Below, one piece after another: positions 35,116 to 46,707 of a stretch of DNA of 64,000 bases; position 1 is the stretch's first letter; every line of letters begins with the position of its first letter. Made by a program: the position numbers and the translations under genes. A model generated the notes under the pieces. It was not told the origin of the DNA, did no database searches, and saw nothing but the letters and a program-made list of their open reading frames with translations. The stretch comes from Eustoma russellianum (taxonomy: Eukaryota; Streptophyta; Magnoliopsida; Gentianales; Gentianaceae): positions 10,456,023 to 10,520,022 of the forward strand of contig AP025062.1 of the NCBI GenBank assembly GCA_036186865.1. Reading direction: 5' to 3'.

Positions 35116-35930
35116 CTTGATTTTATTGACGATGATGTTTTGAAAGAAAGAATGAAAGAAAATATTTCATGTTTTCATTATGCACTGCATTTGCATACTC
35201 ATACACGTTGCATATGGTCATGAGCATGATGTCGAGTCTGTGCACTGAGTTGTGTCTTTACGTGCTACATGACTAAGTTATGATTTTATTGCCTTAGTGG
35301 CTATTGACGGAAGGGATGAGATGCTAGCTAAATGCTAGACGTAATGTTACTTAGGTCATGACTTTGCTATCTTTTGTTACCTAAGTTACGATCTTATGGT
35401 TGTTGTTATGTAAGCTATGATCTCATTCCCTTTATGATCAAGTGATGATTCTATTACCTTGGTGGCATTTGAATGGAAAGACAGGTATGATGGTAAGAGA
35501 CCAAATTTTGGGGGTTCGGTTCTTGTATGTACTTTCCATTTAATGCATGATTGTTTATGGTGTACTTGCTGGTGACTTTGTCACTCACCCTCTTATTTTT
35601 CCTCCCAGAGTTTACAGGGAACGGGGGTAGCAAGGATTGATGACGAGCATAGGATCCCACATCCGTGAGAATGCGAGTGGATGACAGCTTAGGGATTCTA
35701 TTATGATGGATTCATAACATGATGGATTTATGTTGGAAGCAATGATTGCAGAATTACTGATGTAATGAATGTGGTTGTAAAACTTATGTCGGATGTATAG
35801 AATGATTTATGTAAAAGTTTTTAATTCTGCCTAAATTTTACTACCATGTTGAATGTTAGCATGGGAGTCCACGACTTATGTTATGGATTTTTGCATGTTA
35901 CGCATGACGCTTTGTACTCTCCTTAGTGAA

Positions 35931-35950
35931 ATACGGCGGGCGAACCGTAT
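35931..35950. other. Terminal hairpin of solo LTR 1
   Basis: ATACGG and CCGTAT flank 8 nt, about 30 bp from the LTR end. The TACGG/CCGTA core with an 8-nt loop is kept in solo LTR 2 (45966-45983). Confidence 0.6.
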
Positions 35951-35984
35951 CCGGACGAGGCCGGGTGCGGGGCGCTACATTGGC

Positions 35985-37898
35985 TGCCCCCCTTATTCAA
36001 TATTCTTCTCTTGAAAATTATCTTCTATGTCCTTGGAAGAATATATGGCATCATTGTGACATGTCTTTGCTTGCTTGGCATGTTCTCATTGGATGATCAT
36101 TAAGCTCTTGCTTACTTGGCACTCATTGATTGGTTGGATGTTGTCATCACTTGATGACTAGACAAATCTGAGAATAAAACTTAAATATGTGCCAAAATCA
36201 TAATAAAATGATTACCATAATTCATAAGATCATTACACAAAATTAGCTAGGCAAATAACTCCAAGATGTCTCATAAATTTCGGCCATAAGCTTATTCCAC
36301 ATGCTGAAATTTTCAGCATGTGTGATATTCACACAATATTCAAAACTTTTCCATGTATGTATAAATTAATTCCTTGAAAATTGTAGAATCAAATATGTTG
36401 AATTGGAGCATGAAATCGGCCATGACACATTCCAACACATGCTGAAATTTTCAGCATGTGTGATATTAAAAATATCACCATTTTAATTTTATAATTAATT
36501 CAAAGTACTTCCTTATTATCTCCAAAATTATCCACATGATTCAAGACAACAAAATATGGCTCATAATGGGAAGAATTTCGGCCAGCCTTTAGCATACATG
36601 CTGAATTTTCAGCATGTGTCACAATTGTGACAAGATTTGAAATGTTACCTTTTGTAGTTCCTTTCTTTAAGTCACCAACATTGCATGCTCTATTCTTGAA
36701 CAATCAGGATGCCAACAAAGCTCCACATATGCTCCAACTCAGCTGGAATAGGCGTGTGACATGATTGTGCATGTGCTGAATTTTATTTTTGCAAACTTTG
36801 TAAAATAGTGCACATTTAATAATACTCACATGGTATATTCCAATCAGCCCTTAATTGAATTTTCTAGAACACTTTGAGATGTATGAAATATGTAAAAAGT
36901 GTCTAGGTACATGTTATATGATGTGTCAAAAACGTTACATGTGTCGTGTATGTAGAAAACCGAATTTTCGATGTTTATCGATTACCCAATTTTTCTCTAA
37001 TTAAATTCAAACTTTTTGCACATGTTATATATATTATGTTACACATAATATACATAAATTAAACTTTAATATTCAGCTCATAAGGTTGATTAAAGTGGCG
37101 TCTAGCCATGTGACAAAATTGAAATTGGAATCTCTATAATTTGGCCTTAATGTGTGGTTATTAGTGTGTGCCAACATGGAATGATTTTATGGCTGCACAT
37201 ACCATGTAAGCCAAGAAAGTTATGTCTATTTTTGAAGTGTAGGGGATGGTCATCTATTTATGGTAAATATGTGACACGTTGGCGAAGTTTCGATATTCAC
37301 CCGATACGACAATTTTTGGTTTAGAACCTTTTAACAGCGTCGTAATAAATTTGTCATCACCATGACTTATATCATATGATATAAGACCTGAATATACTCA
37401 TAAATATGAGTTAAGTATGGTGGTGTGACGTTAACGTACGTACGTAAAATATATAACGTGTCGGTAGTATGTTAGAATATATGTGTATGTGCCTTTTTCA
37501 AAAAATCTGAAAATATATATATTTATGGTAAATGGCGTGTAGTATGTGTGGAGAGGGAGTGGAAGACTTTTCTTTCTTCAACTTGTTGTCTTTGTGCCTT
37601 TTCCAAATATAGCTTCCTTTAATGAACTACTTAGTTTAATTAGCTAAGTACTTCACTTAATGAACTAGTTTAGTTCATCAATGGTGGCACCTGAAAATAG
37701 TTCAAACACACACATGTTTGCCATTTGGTGTAAGCTTTAAAGCTTCATGGCTCGTTAGTACGACAACATTATATATGAACTATATAAGGCAAGTTTTATG
37801 CAACAACGTGTCATGTCATAAAATATGTCATGCATTTCTTTGTAACACGTTATTTAAATCATGCATTTAGAAATCACTCAAACCTCTTTTTCTCTACA
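35985..37898 (-). repeat. C LTR1, second part
   Basis: Resumes LTR1 after the TTGGC duplication and ends CTCTACA at 37898. It holds U3 sequence including three palindrome modules (36281-36617). Total LTR1 length without the insertion is about 2,988 bp. Confidence 0.88.
36281..36617. promoter_or_regulatory. Three CGGCCA-palindrome modules, C LTR1
   Basis: CGGCCA starts at 36281, 36417 and 36579. It is followed after 11-13 bp by palindromes at 36298-36322, 36436-36460 and 36596-36617. The first two are CACATGCTGAAA and TTTCAGCATGTG around one T. They lie in U3, upstream of the expected promoter on the minus strand. Confidence 0.75.
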
Positions 37899-38080
37899 AT
37901 CTCCCCTTTTTGATGATTTACAAAATAATCTACATTCATGATTTAAATCTTGTCGCTCCCCCTCCAACCGTGCACAAATTCAAATTTGAATTTTGAATTC
38001 TCTCCCCCTTGATTTGTGCAGCAGTTGATCTTTCTCTCTCCCCCTTAAATCATCCATTCTCTCCCCCTTTATTTTGCAAA
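37899..38080 (-). promoter_or_regulatory. Polypurine tract cluster, C internal region 1
   Basis: Plus-strand pyrimidine runs ATCTCCCCTTTTT (beside the LTR), CGCTCCCCCTCC, CTCTCCCCCTT, CTCTCTCCCCCTT and CTCTCCCCCTTT. This is the multiple-PPT pattern. Confidence 0.75.
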
Positions 38081-38160
38081 GACAATCAAAAGCGCATGTA
38101 AAGAAGAAAAAATCATGCATTTTAAATAATCTCAAAGGTGCGTTCTTAAGGGTTATTTAT

Positions 38161-39109
38161 TCAACCCTTTGACAGTGTCCCTTTTGGTACCCAAATTAGG
38201 GTGACCTTTCTAGGTCTTCCAAAATGTGAGAAAGGTGATGAAAACGCATAATATACGTTCGGGGCAAATGCGTTTGGCCTTTGACCGAGAATCTCATCAT
38301 GCATATAGTATGATTTTCGTTTTTGGTTTGCATGCACGGGGAGTGATCTAGATGCATTTTTATGATGTGAATGTCACATATGCATCAGTGGCTTTCTATA
38401 TGGCACATGATTGCTCTTTGTATGATATGAAGAATAAGAAGCACGATGAGATGAGATGAGTGGTGCACTAGTCTTCTTCTCATATTTATACGGCACATAA
38501 CTATACTTCGTATGATATGAAGATGAAGCACGATAGGATGTCATAAGGGAAGGTCTAGGCGTCTTCTTAGATGTCATATATGTCTTAGATGCATCCATTT
38601 TCTTTGATGGAATGAATTTTGTTTGTTTGTTTAGTGACTCATTTTTCTCATCGTATCCTAGTCCGGTTTTATCATTTCCATCCTTCTAAGAAGAGATAAG
38701 ATGATCTAGAATACAAGTATCCGTATCGAATTGTTTTCTAGTCTTTTCTAGATCTTCGTTTCTTGATTTCAACTTTGAAATCTCGGCTTTCAGTTCAATG
38801 TTCTTGGATGTCAATGATGAAATTTCAGACCTTAATGAATTTATGATGCAAGACGACTTTTTTTGAATCATTTAATTGAGATACAAGATTTGTGTTAGAA
38901 GATTCTAACAATTTCTTGTCTTCAATTAACCGTTTCTTTTGTTTTGCAAGAGTTCTAACAAACTTATGTAATTCAAGATATTCAACATATAAATCATCAT
39001 AAGATAGTTCAGAATCCGAGTCAGAAACAGAATTTACCTCATTTTCAAATAGTGGAGGCATTTGGCTTGACATATCTTTTTCTTCAGTTTCGTGGCTAGT
39101 GGTTGCCAT
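38161..39109 (-). pseudogene. Mini-Gag of C internal region 1, broken
   Basis: Nearly identical to the intact frame at 42444-43394. It starts at ATG 39109 (MATTSHETEEKD) and would end at TGA 38163-38161. Two lesions are visible against the other copy: a 2-nt loss beside a T7 run near 38862, which shifts the frame, and a TAA replacing CAG near 38687. The zinc knuckle and gag core are absent, as in the partner copy. Confidence 0.88.
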
Positions 39110-39151
39110 CTCACACAAATCGTTGGGTCTTCTTGTTGTGAGTATTCCTGC

Positions 39152-39163
39152 GCTCTGATACCA
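39152..39163 (-). other. Primer binding site, C internal region 1
   Basis: Minus strand TGGTATCAGAGC, exact match to the usual tRNA-iMet site, 2 nt from the LTR2 end at 39166. Confidence 0.85.
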
Positions 39164-40086
39164 CTTGTAGGATCTGCAAGGCACCACTAGAAGGTGGGGG
39201 GGTTGAATAGCGGGTGCGAAAAATGTTGTTTTTAAAATGGTTTTAAACCAAAAACCCAACTTCTGAAAACGGTTTCTATTTTCAGGACCAGTTTTAAAAC
39301 GTTTTGAAAAGTAGGTTACAGGTCTTCGAAAATTCTGAAATTTGGAGACAACTTATCCTCAAATGTTATGAGTGTCTCCTAAAAATGTCAGATTTAAATT
39401 CAACCTCTTACCCCTTGAAACTATTTGGTGGTCAGATTGCGCAAATCTGCCAGAAACTGTAGTGTGATTTGAAAAATTAATTCCTATTTGTACGTTACTC
39501 CAAATGATTTGAAAATTTAAATACAAACCCCTTATACATTTTATTTAAATGGGTTGAAACAGTTTTGAAAAATTCTTTCAGTAAGTTAGTCAAATACGAT
39601 CAAAGTCTTAACCTTTGCAAGCCTGAAAATCAGCATGCACTAGTCTCAGAACTTTAGACGTTTGGATGACTTATCCACAAGGGTTGAAACTTGTGCCAAA
39701 TTAACCTTAGGACGTGTGGCTATGATTCTGGAAAGTTTCGTAATTTTTTAAATTCGTTTACTATTTTTACAAACGTGATTGAAAACGATAAACAGTGCTG
39801 AAACTGAAAGTAAGTGCTGAAAGTAAATGACACCAAGAATTTTATACTGGTTCGGTTATCAACAACCTACTCCAGTCTTCGAGGACACCTTCCTCGGTTA
39901 GCACTAATCACCAAACACAAAATAACACCTTACCACAGGTTTGATGGAGTTACACACCAACTCCAACCCTTTACAAACCTTGTATGAGAATACAATGCAC
40001 ACGAACACCACCACCTTGCAAGTTCAAGATTTATCACACCTTGATCAATCTTTTACAACACTAAAGAGAATATGGTGGTATGTAAG

Positions 40087-40126
40087 AAGCCTATTCAAGA
40101 TGTATGAATATGAATACAATAGGCTT
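40087..40126. other. Conserved leader hairpin, C LTR2
   Basis: AAGCCTAT (40087-40094) and ATAGGCTT (40119-40126): perfect 8-bp stem. Confidence 0.7.
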
Positions 40127-40541
40127 TTAGAGAAAACAAAAAAAGAAAGGTAGAAGAAGAAAGCGTAGAAAACGTTTTTCGCTTTTTGCACTTGTGAGAC
40201 TTGTCTTGTATTTTGCAATGCTTCTTCATTTTATCAAGTCCTTGGCCGCCCCCCTTATGCAATATTCTTCTCTTGAAAATTAACTTCTAAGTCCTTGGAA
40301 GAATATATGGCATCATTGTGACATGTCTTTGCTTACTTGGCATGTTCTCATTGGATGATCATTAAGCTCTTACTTACTTGGCACTCATTGATTGGTTGGA
40401 TGTTCATCAATTGATGACTAGACAAATCTGAGAATAACACTTAAAAAATGGGCCAAAATGATCATAAAATGATTACCATAATTCACAAGATCATTACACA
40501 AAATTAGCTAGGCAAATAACTCCAAGATGTCTCATAAATCT

Positions 40542-40877
40542 CGGCCATAAGCTTATTCCACATGCTGAAATTTTCAGCATGTGAAATATTCACACAATAT
40601 TCAAACATTGCCATGTATGTATAAATGAATTCCTTGAAAATGTAGAATCAAATATGTTGAATTTGGAGCATAAAATCGGCCATGACACATTCCAACACAT
40701 GCTGAACTTTTCAGCATGTGTGATATTAAAAATATCACCATTTTAATTTTATCATTAATTCAAAGTACTTCCTTATTATCTCTCAATTATCTACATGATT
40801 CCAGACAAAACAATATGGCTCATAATGGGAAGAATTTTGGCCAGCCTTTAGCACACATGCTGAATTTTCAGCATGTG
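40542..40877. promoter_or_regulatory. Three palindrome modules, C LTR2
   Basis: Palindromes at 40559-40583, 40696-40720 (one mismatch) and 40854-40877. The upstream hexamer is CGGCCA in the first two and TGGCCA in the third. Spacing 137 and 158 bp, as in LTR1 and LTR3. Confidence 0.75.
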
Positions 40878-41765
40878 TCACAATTGTGACAACATTTGAA
40901 ATGTTACCTTTTGTAGTTCATTTCTTTAAGTCACTAACATTGCATGCTTTATTCTTGACCAATCAGGATGCCAACGAAGCTCCCCATATGCTCCAACTCA
41001 GCTGGAATAGGCGTGTGACATGGTTGTGCATGTGCTGAATTTTATTTTTGCAAACTTTGTAAAATAGTGCACATTTAATAATACACACATGGTATATTCT
41101 AATCAGGCCTTAATTGAATTTTCTAGAACACTTTGAGATGTATGAAATATGTAAAAAAGTTTCTAGATACATGTTATATGATGTGCCAAAAACGTTCCAT
41201 GTGTCGTGTACGTAGAAAACCAAATTTTCGACGTTTATCGATTACCTGATTTTCTCTAATTAAATTCCAAATTTTTGCACATGTTATATATATTATGTTA
41301 CACATAATATACATAAATTAAACTTTAATATTTATCTCATAAGGCTGATTAAAGTGGCGCCTAGCCATGTGACAAAATTGAAATTGGAATCTCCACAATT
41401 TGGCCTTAATGTGGGGTGATTTGTGTGTGCTAACATGGAATGATTTTATGGCTGCACATACCATGTAAGCCATGAAATTTATGGCTATTTTTGAAGTGTA
41501 GGGGCTGGCCATCAATTTTGGGTAAATACGTGACACGTTGGCGAAGTTTCAATATTCACCCGATACGACAATTTTTGGTTTAGAACCTTTTAACGTGTCG
41601 TAATAAATTTGTCACCACCATGACTTATATCATATGATATAAGACAGGCATATACTCATAAATATGAGTTAAGTATGGTGGTTTGATGTTAACGTACGTA
41701 CATAAAATATATAACGTGTCGGTAGTACGTTGGAATATATGTGTATGTGCCTTTTTCAAAAAATC

Positions 41766-41812
<47 letters not shown>
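41766..41812. repeat. (AT)n microsatellite
   Basis: About 22 AT units. The same site is much shorter in LTR1 and is where LINE-3 entered LTR3. Confidence 0.95.
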
Positions 41813-41814
<2 letters not shown>

Positions 41815-42185
41815 GGTAAATGGCGTGTAGTATGTGTGGAGAGGGAGTGGAAGACTTTCCTTTCTTCAACTTGTTGCCTTTGTGCCTTTTCCAAATATAG
41901 CTTCCTTTAATGAACTACTTAGTTAATATCTAAGTACTTTACTTAATGAACTAGTTTAGTTCATTAATGGTGGCACCTGAAAATAGTTCAAACACAACAA
42001 ATGTTTGACATTTGATGTAAGCTTTAAAGCTTCATGGTTCCTTAGTACGACAACATTATATATGAACAATATAAGGCAAGTTTTATGCAACAACGTGTCA
42101 TGTCATAAAATATGTCATGCATTTCTATGTAACATGTTATTTAAATCATGCATTTTAAAATCACTCAAACTCCTTTTTCTCTACA

Positions 42186-42360
42186 ATCTCCCCCTTTTGA
42201 TGATTTACAAAATAATCTACATTCATGATTTAAATCTTGTCGCTCCTCCTCCAACCGGGCACAAATTCAAATTTGAATTTTGAATTCTCTCCCCCTTGAT
42301 TTGTGCAATTGATCTTTCTCTCTCCCCCTTAAATCATGCATTCTCTCCCCTTTATTTTGC
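42186..42360 (-). promoter_or_regulatory. Polypurine tract cluster, C internal region 2
   Basis: Same arrangement as 37899-38080; the tract touching the LTR reads ATCTCCCCCTTTT on the plus strand. Confidence 0.75.
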
Positions 42361-42443
42361 AAAGACAATCAAAAGCGCATGTAAAGAAGAAAAAATCATG
42401 CATTTTAAATAATCTCAAAGGTGCGTTCTTAAGGGTTATTTAT

Positions 42444-43394
42444 TCAACCCTTTGACAGTGTCCCTTTTGGTACCCAAATTAGGGTGACCTTTCTAGGTCT
42501 TCCAAAATGTGAGAAAGGTGATGAAAACGCATAATATACGTTCGGGGCAAATGCGTTTGGCCTTTGACCGAGAATCTCATCATGCATATAGTATGATTTT
42601 CGTTTTTGGTTTGCATGCACGGGGAGTGATCTAGATGCATTTTTATGATGTGAATGTCGCATATGCATCAGTGGCTTTCTATATGGCACATGATTTCTCT
42701 TTGTATGATATGAAGAATAAGAAGCACGATGAGATGAGATGAGTGGTGCACTAGTCTTCTTCGCATATTTATACGGCACATAACTATACTTCGTATGATA
42801 TGAAGATGAAGCACGATAAGATGTCATAAGGGAAGGTCTAGGCGTCTTCTTAGATGCCATATATGTCTTAGATGCATCCATTTTCTTTGATGGAATGAAT
42901 TTTGTTTGTTTGTTTAGTGACTCACTTTTCTCATCGTATCCTAGTCCGGTTTTATCATTTCCATCCTTCTGAGAAGAGATAAGATGATCTAGAATACAAG
43001 TATCCGTATCGAATTGTTTTCTAGTCTTTTCTAGATCTTCGTTTCTTGATTTCAACTTTGAAATCTCGGCTTTCAGTTCAGTGTTCTTGGATGTCAATGA
43101 TGAAATTTCAGACCTTAATGAATTTATGATGCAAGACGGCTCTTTTTTTGAATCATTTAGTTGAGATACAAGATTTGTGTTAGAAGATTCTAACAATTTC
43201 TTGTCTTCAATTAGCTGTTTCTTTTGTTTTGCAAGTGTTCTAACAAACTTATGTAATTCAAGATATTCAACATATAAATCATCATAAGATAGTTCAGAAT
43301 CCGAGTCAGAAACAGAATTTACCTCATTTTCAAATAGTGGAGGCATTTGGCTTGACATATCTTTTTCTTCAGTTTCGTGGCTAGTGGTTGCCAT
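42444..43394 (-). CDS. Mini-Gag of C internal region 2, open frame
   Basis: 316 codons without a stop, starting at ATG 43394 (MATTSHETEEKD) as copia-3 gag does, 43 nt after the primer site. Residues 1-20 match the Gag N terminus up to PPLF. The sequence then jumps to NEVNSVSDSDSELS, skipping the whole capsid-like core and zinc knuckle. Residues about 45-150 are the Gag coiled coil (LIEDKKLLESSNTNLV is shared with copia-3). The rest is a basic, Tyr/His/Ser-rich tail ending RKVTLIWVPKG. The deletion keeps the frame. No pol follows. Whether the protein is made is unknown; persistence of the open frame could be recent amplification or function. Confidence 0.75.
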   Translation of the reverse strand: MATTSHETEEKDMSSQMPPLFENEVNSVSDSDSELSYDDLYVEYLELHKFVRTLAKQKKQLIEDKKLLESSNTNLVSQLNDSKKEPSCIINSLRSEISSLTSKNTELKAEISKLKSRNEDLEKTRKQFDTDTCILDHLISSQKDGNDKTGLGYDEKSESLNKQTKFIPSKKMDASKTYMASKKTPRPSLMTSYRASSSYHTKYSYVPYKYAKKTSAPLISSHRASYSSYHTKRNHVPYRKPLMHMRHSHHKNASRSLPVHANQKRKSYYMHDEILGQRPNAFAPNVYYAFSSPFSHFGRPRKVTLIWVPKGTLSKG

Positions 43395-43436
43395 CTCACA
43401 CAAATCGTTGGGTCTTCTTGTTGTGAGTATTCCTGC

Positions 43437-43448
43437 GCTCTGATACCA
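43437..43448 (-). other. Primer binding site, C internal region 2
   Basis: Minus strand TGGTATCAGAGC, exact, 2 nt from the LTR3 end at 43451. Confidence 0.85.
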
Positions 43449-44371
43449 CTTGTAGGATCTGCAAGGCACCACTAGAAGGTGGGGGGGTTGAATAGTGGGT
43501 GCGAAAAATGTGGTTTTTAAAATGGTTTTAAACCAAAAACCCAACTTCTGAAAACGGTTTCTATTTTCAGGATCAGTTTTAAAACGTTTTGAAAACTAGG
43601 TTACAGGTCTTCAAAAATTCTGAAATTTGGAGACAACTTATCCTCAAATGTTATGAGTGTCTCCTAAAAATGTCAGATTTAAATTCAACCTCTTACCCCT
43701 TGAAACTATTTGGTGGTCAGATTGCGTAAATATGCCAGAAACTGTAGTGTGATTTGAAAAATTAATTCCTATTTGTACGTAACTCCAAATGATTTGAAAA
43801 TTTAAAGACAAACCCCTTATACAATTTATTTAAATGGGTTGAAACATTTTTGAAAAATTCTTTCAGTAAGTTAGTCAAAGACGATCAAAGTCTCAACCTT
43901 TGCAAGCCTGAAAATCAGCATGCACTAGTCTCAGAACTTTAGACGTTTGGATGACTTATCCACAAGGGTTGAAACTTGTGCCAAATTAACCTTAGGACGT
44001 GTGGCTGTGATTCTGGAATGTTTCGTAATTTTTTAAATTCGTTTACTATTTTTACAAATGTGATCAAAAACGATAAACAGTGCTGAAACTGAAAGTAAGT
44101 GTTGAAAGTAAATGACACCAAGAATTTTATACTGGTTCAGTTATCAACAACCTACTCCAGTCTTCAAGGACACCTTCCTCGGTTAGCACTAATCACCAAA
44201 CACAAAATAACACTTTACCACAGGTTTCATGGAGTTACACACCAACTCCAACCCTTTACAAACCTTGTATGAGAATACAATGCACACGAACACCACTACC
44301 TTGCAAGTTCAAGATTGATCACACCTTGATCAATCTTTTACAACACTAAAGAGAATATGGTGGTATGTAAG

Positions 44372-44411
44372 AAGCCTATTCAAGATGTATGAATATGAAT
44401 ATAATAGGCTT
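44372..44411. other. Conserved leader hairpin, C LTR3
   Basis: AAGCCTAT (44372-44379) and ATAGGCTT (44404-44411): perfect 8-bp stem. Confidence 0.7.
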
Positions 44412-44828
44412 TTAGAGAAAAGAAAGAAATAAAGGTAGAAGAAGAAAGCGTAGAAAACGTTTTTCGCTTTTTGCACTTTTGAGACTTGTCTTGTATTTTG
44501 CAATGCTTCTTCATTTTATCAAGTCCTTGGCCGCCCCCCTTATGCAATATTCTTCTCTTGAAAATTAACTTCTAAGTCATTGGAAGAATATATGGCATCA
44601 TTGTGACATGTCTTTGCTTAGTTGGCATGTTCTCATTGGATGATCATTATGCTCTTGCTTACTTGGCACTCATTGATTGGTTGGATGTTGTCATCACTTG
44701 AGGACTAGGCAAATCTGAGAATAACACTTAAAAAATAGGCCAAAATGATCATAAAATGATTACCATAATTCACAAGATCATTACACAAAATTATCTAGGC
44801 AAATAACTCCAAGATGTCTCATAAATTT

Positions 44829-45165
44829 CGGCCATAAGCTTATTCCACATGCTGAAATTTTCAGCATGTGTGATATTCACACAATATTCAAAACATTGCC
44901 ATGTATGTATAAATGAATTCCTTGAAAATGTAGAATCAAATATGTTGAATTTGGAGCATAAAATCGGCCATGACACATTCCAACACATGCTGAAATTTTC
45001 AGCATGTGTGATATTAAAAATATCACCATTTTAATTTCATAATTAATTCAAAGTACTTCCTTATTATCTCCCAATTATCCACATGATTCAAGACAAAACA
45101 ATATGGCTCATAATGGGAAGAATTTCGGCCAGCCTTTAGCACACATGCGGAATTTTCAGCATGTG
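44829..45165. promoter_or_regulatory. Three CGGCCA-palindrome modules, C LTR3
   Basis: Palindromes at 44846-44870, 44984-45008 and 45142-45165 (one mismatch), each preceded by CGGCCA. Spacing 138 and 158 bp. Confidence 0.75.
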
Positions 45166-46707
45166 TCACAATTGTGACAGGATTTGAAATGTTACCTTTT
45201 GTAGTTCCTTTTTTTAAGTCACCAACATTGCATGTTTTATTCTTGACCAATCAGGATGCCAACGAAGCTCCCCATATGCTCCAACTCAGCTGGAATAGGC
45301 GTGTGACATGGTTGTGCATGTGCTGAATTTTATTTTTGCAAACTTTGTAAAATAGTGCACATTTAATAATACACACATGGTATATTCTAATCAGCCCTTA
45401 ATTGAATTTTCTAGAACATGAATTTTCTAGAACACATTGAGATTTATGAAATATGTAAAAAAGTTTCTAGATACATGTTATATGATGTGCCAAAAACGTT
45501 CCATGTGTCGTGTACTTAGAAAACCGAATTTTCGACGTTTATCGATTACCCGATTTTTCTCTAATTAAATTCCAAATTTTTGCACATGTTATATATATTA
45601 TGTTACACATAATATACATAAATTAAACTTTAATATTCATCTCATAAGGCTGATTAAAGTGGCGCCTAGCCATGTGACAAAATTGAAATTGTAATCTCTA
45701 CAATTTTGCCTTAATTTGGGGTGATTTGTGCGTGCCAACATGGAATGATTTTATGGCTGCACATACCATGTAAGCCACGAAATTTATGGCTATTTTTGAA
45801 GTGTAGGGGCTGGCCATCTATTTATGGTAAATACGTGACACGTTGGCGAAGTTTCGATATTCACCCGATACGACAATTTTTAGTTTAGAACCTTTTAACG
45901 TGTCGTAATGAATTTGTCATCACCATGACTTATATTGTAGCGCCCCGCACCCGGTCTCATCCGAATACGGTGCACCCGCCGTACTTCACTGAGGAGAGTA
46001 CAAGGCGTCATGCATAACATGCGAACATCCATAACATAAGTCGTGGACTCCCATGCTAACATTCAACATGGTATTAAAATTTAGGCAGAATTAAAACTTT
46101 TCCAAATCAAACATGCATCACCAATTTACTAAGTTCCCAAAAGTAGTAGTCCCACAAAATAACATAACTGAAATCCAGAGAGTTCAAACATAATCATGAT
46201 ACAAAACGTCTTGACCACACAAAAGTCCTTAGCTTAGCTCCCTTCAAATCTTCTCGCCTATGGATAAGGTACCCTCGGCTCATCCTCGATCCATTCTATC
46301 TTGGCATTATCTGGCTCTGGGGAAAAATAAAGTGTGAGTGATAAAAATCACCCAGCAAGAATACAATAAACGACCATGAAATACGTAAAGAATCATAACA
46401 TGAATGTATTACCCCAAAAGCCTCAAAGAATCATAATTCATACCTGATCTTAAATCCTGAGCTTGCTTGACGTTCAGCTTAAGCATATTTTTAGGGAATG
46501 CTATACCATACCTGGTCTTAGATCCTGAACTTACTTGGCGTTCGGCTTAAGCATGTTTTTAGGTAATGCTATACCAATAATAACTTATAACCATTAACCG
46601 TAACATGCAACATGTCCTCATGATCGTGAATTATGCAAGATGCAATGCATGATGTCATGTCATGTCAAAACATCATTTTGGTCCCATAAAGTAACATGTC
46701 GTAAAAA

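Larger units (their letters stand above)
31020..35979 (+). repeat. Solo LTR 1 (4,960 bp), probably Ty3/gypsy
   Basis: Begins TGTTGTACCCC and ends GGGGCGCTACA. It is flanked by the 5-bp duplication TTGGC (31015-31019, 35980-35984) and has no internal region or coding frame, so it is an LTR left after recombination. In order: AT-rich microsatellites (31225-31680), leader-like sequence with ATCTAGGTAAGT (32092) and GGCAAGTATAC (32451), a ~185-bp tandem array, a ~40-bp minisatellite, and a terminal hairpin at 35931. Assignment to gypsy is inferred from its size and from motifs shared with the LTR beside the gypsy pol. Confidence 0.85.
39166..42185 (-). repeat. C LTR2 (shared middle LTR, 3,020 bp)
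   Basis: Uninterrupted LTR from TGTAGGATC to CTACA. It is the reference for LTR1 and LTR3. It carries the leader hairpin (40087-40126), three U3 palindromes and a long AT microsatellite. It serves as 3' LTR of internal region 2 and 5' LTR of internal region 1. Confidence 0.9.
43451..45935 (-). repeat. C LTR3, first part
   Basis: Starts TGTAGGATC. Collinear with LTR2 up to the palindrome TATATCATATGATATA, where solo LTR 2 is inserted after TATAT (45931-45935). A short local duplication (GAATTTTCTAGAACA, near 45405-45433) is unique to this copy. Confidence 0.88.
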
